Shown here: positions 5,646-9,845 of the stretch, one piece after another
Layout of the letters: the number at the start of each line of letters is the position of its first letter
Numbering within the stretch: the stretch's first letter is position 1
DNA from: Coriobacteriia bacterium
GTDB lineage: Bacteria > Actinomycetota > Coriobacteriia > Anaerosomatales > PALSA-660
Assembly: GCA_003133285.1 (NCBI GenBank)
Contig: PKWR01000038.1
Span: 1 to 9,845, forward strand
DNA: 9,845 nucleotides
Direction: 5' to 3'
Made by a program: the position numbers and the translations under genes
The notes under the pieces: generated by a model
What the model saw: the letters and a program-made list of their open reading frames with translations, nothing else
Told to the model about the DNA's origin: nothing
Database searches by the model: none

Positions 5646-6566
5646 CTAGTGCCGGATGAGCCCCGGCGGGTCCTCGCCCAGGACCCACGTCTCGTTCGGC
5701 TTGGGGACCGTGTTCACCTGCACGTGCGTGTGGTTGCCGCCGTCGAGCACGTAGTTCCGCAGCTGTAGACCCGACACGATCCTCGACAGGTTGCGGACAC
5801 TCGCGATCCGCGTCACGCCTCCCACGACCCGCGTGCCCACGGTGATGGCCGGGTCGGTGACATGCAGGACGATCACGTCGAGGTCGTTCCACGCGTCCGG
5901 CTTGATGTGGATCTCGAAGTCGTCGTACTTCTTGTAGAGCTTGTACGGACGGATCTCCATCACGGTGCCGTCGACGGGGGCGAGCACCGGAGTGCCGGGA
6001 GCAGCGCCGCAGTCGACGGCGCTGTCCATCTTGCCGCCGCTGGTGTTGCGCCACAGCTGCAGCGCGGAGCCGGTCCACACGCCCTCAGCGTCCTCGGCAC
6101 CGCTCTCGGGCGTTGCGCAGATAGTCGCCTTCCTGCCTGCTTTGACCGCGGCGCGCGCGGCGGTCGCAGCGCGGCGCAGGACGGCGGGGTCGGCGATCGC
6201 GATGAGGGGCTTCATGACGACGGTGTCGGCGTACGACGACTGGTGGAAGGCGAGGGCGGTGACGGACGCCGCCGGCACCGGGAGGTGCAGGCCAGCGCCG
6301 CGGATGGAGGCGAAGACGGGGGTGGGGGCAGCCGGGGCCGCGGTAGCCGCTGTGGCCGCCGCGGGAACGTCGGTCGCGACCGCGCTCCAGACGCCTGCCT
6401 TCGCGGAGTCGCCGCCCTGCCTGCCGGGCGCGATCAGCGCCAGCGCCGCACCTCCGACCATGAAGAGGAGCACCACGGCGATCGCGGCCAAGAAACGGCT
6501 CCGGCCCACATTGCGGACGGAGCGCCTGGAGCGACGCGTGCGGGTGACGGGTCTGGTCTGTTCCAT
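5646..6566 (-). CDS. Membrane-anchored, degenerate M23/LytM-like peptidase domain protein
   Basis: A 306-aa protein with a basic cytosolic N-terminus (RRSRRSVRNVGRSR), one membrane helix at about 26-46 and an Ala/Pro-rich linker to about 85, so the rest should be extracytoplasmic. A middle segment contains GLHLPVPAASVTALAFHQSS (92-111), which I do not assign. The C-terminal part resembles M23 endopeptidases: DSAVDCGAAPGTPVLAPVDG (181-200) parallels HxGxD..a..GtPV.A..dG, LHVTDPAITVGTRVVGG (234-250) parallels the LH-L / v--G--V--G block, and GNHTHVQVN (278-286) parallels GpHLHfev. D185, H235, H279 and H281 are kept, but the first zinc-ligand His is Asp181. It may therefore be inactive or altered, perhaps scaffolding or regulating other hydrolases. 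The start is ATG at 6566; a GGAG sits only 2 nt upstream, so the RBS is poor. It is convergent with DUF951 and divergent from the V-ATPase operon. Confidence 0.8.
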   Translation of the reverse strand: MEQTRPVTRTRRSRRSVRNVGRSRFLAAIAVVLLFMVGGAALALIAPGRQGGDSAKAGVWSAVATDVPAAATAATAAPAAPTPVFASIRGAGLHLPVPAASVTALAFHQSSYADTVVMKPLIAIADPAVLRRAATAARAAVKAGRKATICATPESGAEDAEGVWTGSALQLWRNTSGGKMDSAVDCGAAPGTPVLAPVDGTVMEIRPYKLYKKYDDFEIHIKPDAWNDLDVIVLHVTDPAITVGTRVVGGVTRIASVRNLSRIVSGLQLRNYVLDGGNHTHVQVNTVPKPNETWVLGEDPPGLIRH

Positions 6567-6616
6567 GGCTCCGATGAGGGTCGCGGACCGATGTGCCGAC
6601 GAGCGGTTGTGGCGAC

Positions 6617-6622
6617 AGTATA
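6617..6622 (-). promoter_or_regulatory. Possible -10 element TATACT for the LytM-like gene
   Basis: Read on the minus strand, TATACT matches five of six consensus -10 bases and lies about 50 bp before ATG 6566. No clear -35 is found 16-18 bp upstream; TTGTCC (6636-6631) is too close. It is the only AT-rich hexamer in the first part of this divergent gap. Confidence 0.35.
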
Positions 6623-6665
6623 CGGTGCGCGGACAAGCGGCGCCCGGACGCAGCCGAGGCCCCGG

Positions 6666-6682
6666 TTCATGTAAGATTCATG
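6666..6682 (+). promoter_or_regulatory. Candidate -10 (TAAGAT) within a TTCATG direct repeat, V-ATPase operon promoter
   Basis: TTCATG occurs at 6666-6671 and again at 6677-6682, 11 bp apart (one helical turn), with TAAGAT (6672-6677) between them as a possible -10 box. CATG is also repeated around it as a short dyad. The predicted transcript start would leave a 5' UTR of about 50 nt before GTG 6735. No good -35 is visible. The arrangement could be a promoter overlapped by a regulator site. Confidence 0.4.
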
Positions 6683-6734
6683 CGCGCACAGCGGAGCTAG
6701 GCCGCCGCGGAGCGCATCATCGGAAGAAGGGCCC

Positions 6735-7040
6735 GTGGAGAAGCTCGAACGTGTCCTGACCGCGGAGGACGACGCGCGCTCGACGCTCGTCGACGCGCGC
6801 TCCGAAGCCGCCGCGATCCGCGCGGCCGGCGTCGAGGACGCGCGCCGCATCGAGGCGGAGGCCGCGGAGGCGTCCCGTCGCGCGGTCGCCGCCGAGCGCG
6901 AGAAGGTCCTCGCGAGGGCGCATGCCGAGGCCGACGCCCTCACCGCCGAGGCCGCGGAGCTCCGCGAGCGGACGCTGGCTTCGGCCCGCGACCGTCTCGA
7001 CGACACCGTGCGGCGCATCGCCGCCTCGCTCGAGGGATAG
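6735..7040 (+). CDS. V/A-type ATPase peripheral-stalk subunit H (AhaH/G-like coiled coil)
   Basis: A 101-aa, strongly charged, Ala-rich protein predicted to be one long helix. It has no Pro after the start, and Ala/Arg/Glu alternate from LERVLTAEDDARSTLVDARS through AEREKVLARAHAEADALTAE to RDRLDDTVRRIAASLEG. This is the usual character of subunit H (G in Thermus), which pairs with subunit E in the peripheral stalk linking the catalytic head to subunit I. Its length fits the family (about 100-110 aa). The assignment rests mainly on composition plus its place immediately before the subunit I gene, because such coiled coils have little sequence identity. The start is GTG at 6735 with GAAGAAGGG upstream. 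It is the first gene of the operon, 4 bp before the next start. Confidence 0.85.
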   Translation: MEKLERVLTAEDDARSTLVDARSEAAAIRAAGVEDARRIEAEAAEASRRAVAAEREKVLARAHAEADALTAEAAELRERTLASARDRLDDTVRRIAASLEG

Positions 7041-7044
7041 AGCC

Positions 7045-9234
7045 GTGGCCGTCGCGCGCATGAGCAGGGTCGAGGTCGTGGGGTACCAGCCGGTGCTCGA
7101 CGACGTGCTCGACGCCCTTCAGCGCGTCGGCGCGGTCCAGGTCGAGGCGTCTCCCGTCGAGATCCCGACCGCGGCCCTCCACCCCGACGACGAGCGGCTC
7201 CGCGATCTCGAGGAGTACGCCGCCGACGCGCGGTTCGTGCGCGAGTTCCTCGGCCGGTATCACAAGCCGACCCAGCCCTTCTCGACGTTCGTGAGCGAGA
7301 AGATCCACATGCCTGTCGACGACTTCGCCGGGCTCGATGTGTCCGAGGACCTGCGACACATCTACGAGGAGTGCGAGGTCCTCGCCGACCGCCTCGCGGC
7401 CGGCAAGCGGGAGAAGTCGCGGCTCGAGGCGCTCGTGCGCGACCTGGCGCCGTGGCGCGACGTCCACCTTCCGATCTCGCAGTGGACGGGCACCGAGCAT
7501 GTGGCGCTGATGACGGGCACCGTCCCCTCCAACGACCCTGACCGCATCCGTGCGACGCTGCGCGCGGTCTCGTCGCTGGCGTCCGTCGCGGAGTACGGGA
7601 GCGTCGGCGCGCGGCAGGCGTGGATCGTGCTCGCGCACCGGTCGGAGGCCGAAGCGGTCCGCGCGGCGCTCGCCTCCACCCAGTTCGTCGAGACGGCGTT
7701 CCCGGGACTCGAGGGACTCCCTGCCGAGGAGTCGGCGCGGGCGGTCGCGCGCATCCCGGAGATCGAGGCGGACATGATCGCCGCCGAAGTGCAGGCTCGG
7801 GTGCTCGCGGAGGAGCACTACGCGGACGCCGTGACCGTCGCCGAGTTCGTCGACGGCGAGAAGGCGGCGGCGCACGTCCTCGAGCGCGTCGGGAGTACGG
7901 AGAGGGCGTTCACCATCGCGGGCTGGGTGCGCGAGTCCCGTGCGGACGAGCTGCGGTCCGCTCTCGCACCCTGGGAGGCGACGCTCGACGTCACGCTCCG
8001 CGAGCCGCGCGACGACGAGGACCCGCCGGTCGAGCTCGACAACCCCCGCCTGCTTCGGCCGTTCGAGGTGCTTACGGACCTGTATGGACGCCCCGCGTAT
8101 CGCGAGCTCGACCCAACGCCGCTGCTCGCGCCCTTCTTCCTGCTCTTCTTCGCTATCTGCGTGAGCGACTTCGGGTACGGCGCGATGCTCATCGTGGGCT
8201 CATGGCTCATCAAGACCAGACTGGACGTCGCGCCGGGAGTGAAGCGTTTCCTGGACCTGATGATGCTGGGCGGAGCCGCGGCGATGGCCGTGGGCGTCGT
8301 CTTCGGCAGCTACTTCGCGATACCAGTCGAGTCCCTGCCGGCGTTCATGCGTTCGCTCATACTGCTCGACCCGCTCGTCCAGCTCCCCACGTTCCTGCTC
8401 ATCACCGTCGGGCTTGGCGTCACGCAGGTGTTCTTCGGCGTGGGCGTGTCGGCGTACGACTCGTTCCGTCGCGGGGACCCCGGCACCGCGGTATTCGAGC
8501 AGCTCTCCACGATCTTCTTCTTCGCGATGCTGGGGCTGTGTGCCGTCGGGTACGCGGCCGGCAACCCGACCCTGGGCCGGGCGGCGCTGGTGGTCGGACT
8601 GCTCGGAACGATGCTCATGCAGGGCAGGACGTTCGAAGCCGCGCTCAGCGGCCGCGACCTTCCCGCTTGGGACAACTGGGCCGGAAGGCTGTGGCTGGTC
8701 GTCGTGATCGGGTGGACCGTCTCGCTCGCCGCCGGCGGACCGGGGTGGGTCCTCTGGGCGCTCCTGGGTGTGACCGCGGCCGGGCTGGTCGTCTCCAAGG
8801 CGGTCCGCGCGTGCGTGATCTCCTTCCTGGGAGGCGCCTACGCCGTGTATGGCATGTCCGCCTTCCTCGGGGACATACTCTCCTACACGCGGCTCGCCGC
8901 ACTGGGGCTTTCCGGCGCGCTCGTGGGCATGGTGTTCAACGTGCTCGCGAAGATGGTCTGGGAGCCGGTCGGCGCGCTGTGGGCGTCGGGTGGGCTCGGC
9001 TGGCTGTGGGCGGTCCTCGTACTGGTCGCAGCCGCTGCCATCTTCGTCTTCGGCCACACCTTCAACGTCGTCATCAACCTGCTCGGCGCGTTCGTGCACC
9101 CCGCGCGCCTGCAGTTCGTCGAGTTCTTCTCGAAGTTCTACGAGGGGGGCGGGCGTCCGCTCAACCCCTTCAGGTTCGTTACCAGGGCAGTCGTGCTCAG
9201 CGCCGGTGAGTCCGGCCTCAAGAAAGGAGCGTGA
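7045..9234 (+). CDS. ntpI: V/A-type ATP synthase subunit I (a-subunit homologue)
   Basis: The membrane stator that carries ions past the rotating proteolipid ring. At 729 aa it has the two-part layout of the family. The cytosolic N-terminal half (1 to about 350) starts VAVARMSRVEVVGYQPVLDD and contains long helical stretches that contact the peripheral stalks. The C-terminal half has about seven to eight membrane helices, opening with ELDPTPLLAPFFLLFFAICV and SDFGYG (374-379). LGDILSYTRLAALGLSGALV holds R616, matching the essential Arg that faces the ring glutamate. FGHTFNVVINLLGAFVHPAR followed by LQFVEFFSKFYEGGGRPLNP is the characteristic C-terminus. GTG 7045 is chosen because similarity begins there and AGGG lies 8 nt upstream; in-frame codons further upstream would overlap the subunit H gene. 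The FFAICVSDFGYG block departs slightly from the common FFgl-fgDiGYG. It overlaps the subunit K gene. Confidence 0.96.
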   Translation: MAVARMSRVEVVGYQPVLDDVLDALQRVGAVQVEASPVEIPTAALHPDDERLRDLEEYAADARFVREFLGRYHKPTQPFSTFVSEKIHMPVDDFAGLDVSEDLRHIYEECEVLADRLAAGKREKSRLEALVRDLAPWRDVHLPISQWTGTEHVALMTGTVPSNDPDRIRATLRAVSSLASVAEYGSVGARQAWIVLAHRSEAEAVRAALASTQFVETAFPGLEGLPAEESARAVARIPEIEADMIAAEVQARVLAEEHYADAVTVAEFVDGEKAAAHVLERVGSTERAFTIAGWVRESRADELRSALAPWEATLDVTLREPRDDEDPPVELDNPRLLRPFEVLTDLYGRPAYRELDPTPLLAPFFLLFFAICVSDFGYGAMLIVGSWLIKTRLDVAPGVKRFLDLMMLGGAAAMAVGVVFGSYFAIPVESLPAFMRSLILLDPLVQLPTFLLITVGLGVTQVFFGVGVSAYDSFRRGDPGTAVFEQLSTIFFFAMLGLCAVGYAAGNPTLGRAALVVGLLGTMLMQGRTFEAALSGRDLPAWDNWAGRLWLVVVIGWTVSLAAGGPGWVLWALLGVTAAGLVVSKAVRACVISFLGGAYAVYGMSAFLGDILSYTRLAALGLSGALVGMVFNVLAKMVWEPVGALWASGGLGWLWAVLVLVAAAAIFVFGHTFNVVINLLGAFVHPARLQFVEFFSKFYEGGGRPLNPFRFVTRAVVLSAGESGLKKGA
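9223..9229 (+). promoter_or_regulatory. Ribosome binding site AAAGGAG deciding the start of subunit K
   Basis: AAAGGAG lies inside the last codons of subunit I. Three candidate starts follow in frame: GTG 9231 (1 nt spacing), ATG 9234 (4 nt) and GTG 9237 (7 nt). ATG 9234 overlaps the subunit I stop as TGATG, typical of translational coupling, and is preferred. Confidence 0.6.
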
Positions 9235-9731
9235 TGGTGAAGGACGTCATGTTTGGATTGTCGGGCACTGACTGGGCGCTGTTCGGGGCCGGCGTGGCCG
9301 CCATTCTGTCGGGCATCGGCTCGTCATGGGGCATCGCCGTCGCCAGCGCCACCGTCTCCGGCATCCTGTCCGAGGACGACACGAAGTTCGGCAAGCTGCT
9401 ACCGCTCGCCGCCATGCCGGGCACCCAGGGCATCTACGGCTTCATCGCGGCCGTGCTGGTGCTCGTGTTCTTCAACCTGCTCGGCGGCAAGGTCGATCTA
9501 CCGGCAGTGGCGGGGTTCAAGGTCTTCCTCGCCTGCCAGCCCGTGGGTTGGTTGTGCTTCATCTCCGCGTACTGGCAGGGCAGAGCGGGTGCCTCGGCAG
9601 CCGGCATCGTCGCCGCGGACAAGCAGGCGCCCGCGCTGATCTTCCCGGCGCTGGTCGAGACCTACGCCGTCCTGTCCCTCATCGTCACCATCCTCATGCT
9701 GCTCGGCCTGCGCGCCGCGTACGCAGGGTAG
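9234..9731 (+). CDS. ntpK: V/A-type ATP synthase subunit K (proteolipid, double-hairpin c-ring subunit)
   Basis: The rotor-ring proteolipid of the membrane sector: 165 aa, about 16 kDa class, with four membrane helices in two tandem hairpins (about 13-36, 60-82, 94-115, 134-158). Helix 2 has MPGTQGIYGF, placing T64 and Q65 where the first-hairpin carboxylate would be in F-type subunits. Helix 3 has SAYWQGRAG (Q115) and helix 4 has ALVETYAVL with the ion-binding E142. T64, Q65, a helix-3 Gln and the helix-4 Glu are the side chains that coordinate Na+ in Enterococcus hirae NtpK (T64, Q65, Q110, E139 there), and even the numbering of the first pair agrees. The Leu whose backbone also contributes in E. 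hirae is Met61 here. One ion-binding Glu per four helices is as expected. Translation is coupled to subunit I by the TGATG overlap; the subunit E gene starts 5 bp after its stop. Confidence 0.96.
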   Translation: MVKDVMFGLSGTDWALFGAGVAAILSGIGSSWGIAVASATVSGILSEDDTKFGKLLPLAAMPGTQGIYGFIAAVLVLVFFNLLGGKVDLPAVAGFKVFLACQPVGWLCFISAYWQGRAGASAAGIVAADKQAPALIFPALVETYAVLSLIVTILMLLGLRAAYAG

Positions 9732-9735
9732 CGTC

Positions 9736-9845
9736 GTGGCGATAGACGACATCGTCACGCGGATAGCCGCCGACGCCCGGGACGAGGGCGACGCGCTGCT
9801 GGACGCCGCGCGCGCCGACGCCGAGCGCGTGCGCGCCGACGCGCG
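9736..9845 (+). CDS. ntpE: V/A-type ATPase subunit E, N-terminal fragment (runs off window)
   Basis: Only 36 codons are present, reading VAIDDIVTRIAADARDEGDA, then LLDAARADAERVRADA. This is an Ala/Asp/Arg-rich helix, as expected for the N-terminal coiled coil of subunit E, which pairs with subunit H in the peripheral stalk. The start is GTG at 9736 with AGGG 7 nt upstream and only 4 bp after the subunit K stop. Operon order I-K-E is standard for bacterial V/A-ATPases, which supports the call; the globular C-terminal domain lies outside. A second H/G-like coiled coil is a less likely alternative. Confidence 0.83.
   Translation, partial: MAIDDIVTRIAADARDEGDALLDAARADAERVRADA

Noticed and set aside
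5636..5648. TAGC-TGCGC-GCTA inverted repeat joining the DUF951 and LytM-like stop codons
   Set aside because: The stem is only 4 bp, with symmetry partly forced by two facing TAG stops. It is too short to call a terminator.
6922..7044. N-terminal extension of subunit I to an upstream in-frame ATG
   Set aside because: It would overlap 119 bp of the subunit H gene and add a Pro/Arg-rich segment foreign to the family. GTG 7045 with AGGG upstream matches the known N-terminus.
8200..9099. Antisense open frame opposite the subunit I membrane domain
   Set aside because: The product is rich in Arg, Glu, His and Asp, the expected complement of hydrophobic membrane codons in GC-rich DNA. There is no RBS or recognisable domain.
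7620..9209. Long plus-strand open frame inside the subunit I gene
   Set aside because: It encodes an Arg-rich, low-complexity product and is fully overlapped by subunit I, which has family motifs throughout. It is a GC-codon shadow.
1..9845. CRISPR arrays, tRNA or rRNA genes, insertion sequences, phage genes
   Set aside because: I saw no regularly spaced repeats, tRNA-like cloverleafs, transposase motifs or terminal inverted repeats. All sizeable stretches are occupied by recognisable chromosomal genes.

Overview
The window is GC-rich throughout, uses many GTG starts, and carries the opening genes of a bacterial V/A-type ATPase operon. It also carries an ACT-domain/UPF0210 gene pair, a DUF951 gene and a PepD/oligopeptide-transporter pair. 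Together these suggest an anaerobic or facultatively anaerobic actinobacterium, most likely Coriobacteriia or a relative. That placement is an inference from gene content and base composition; no rRNA or other phylogenetic marker is present.

Layout. (1) Bases 1-2406, minus strand: a two-gene peptide-use operon. pepD (M20C Xaa-His dipeptidase) is followed 13 bp later by an OPT-family oligopeptide transporter cut off by the window edge. (2) Bases 2407-2546: a divergent intergenic region dense in short repeats, with no convincing promoter. (3) Bases 2547-3122, plus strand: a small lipoprotein-anchored monoheme c-type cytochrome with a Gly/Met-rich linker. A hairpin at 3146-3166 separates it from the convergent gene that follows. 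(4) Bases 3167-5321, minus strand: a three-gene operon reading FMN-binding PNPOx-like protein, then ACT protein (UPF0237 type), then UPF0210/DUF711 protein. (5) Bases 5322-5416: divergent promoter region with a TACAAT -10 box and a perfect 10-bp palindrome. (6) Bases 5417-5638, plus strand: DUF951 protein. (7) Bases 5646-6566, minus strand: a membrane-anchored, degenerate M23/LytM-like protein. (8) Bases 6567-6734: divergent promoter region. (9) Bases 6735-9845, plus strand: start of the V/A-ATPase operon, with peripheral-stalk subunit H, membrane subunit I, proteolipid K and the first codons of subunit E. The catalytic subunits (C, F, A, B, D) would be expected beyond the right edge.

How the genes work together. 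The left operon imports oligopeptides and cleaves dipeptides. The cytochrome suggests some electron transfer at the outer face of the membrane. The right operon encodes a rotary ATPase whose proteolipid carries the Thr-Gln / Gln / Glu set that coordinates Na+ in Enterococcus hirae NtpK, so a sodium-coupled enzyme is plausible. The middle operon joins two conserved families of unknown function with a flavin-binding protein and is the least understood unit here. I found no mobile elements, CRISPR arrays, tRNAs or rRNAs. No wholly new system is evident. The best leads are the PNPOx-ACT-UPF0210 operon, the Met/Gly cytochrome, and the LytM-like protein that lacks its first zinc-ligand His.
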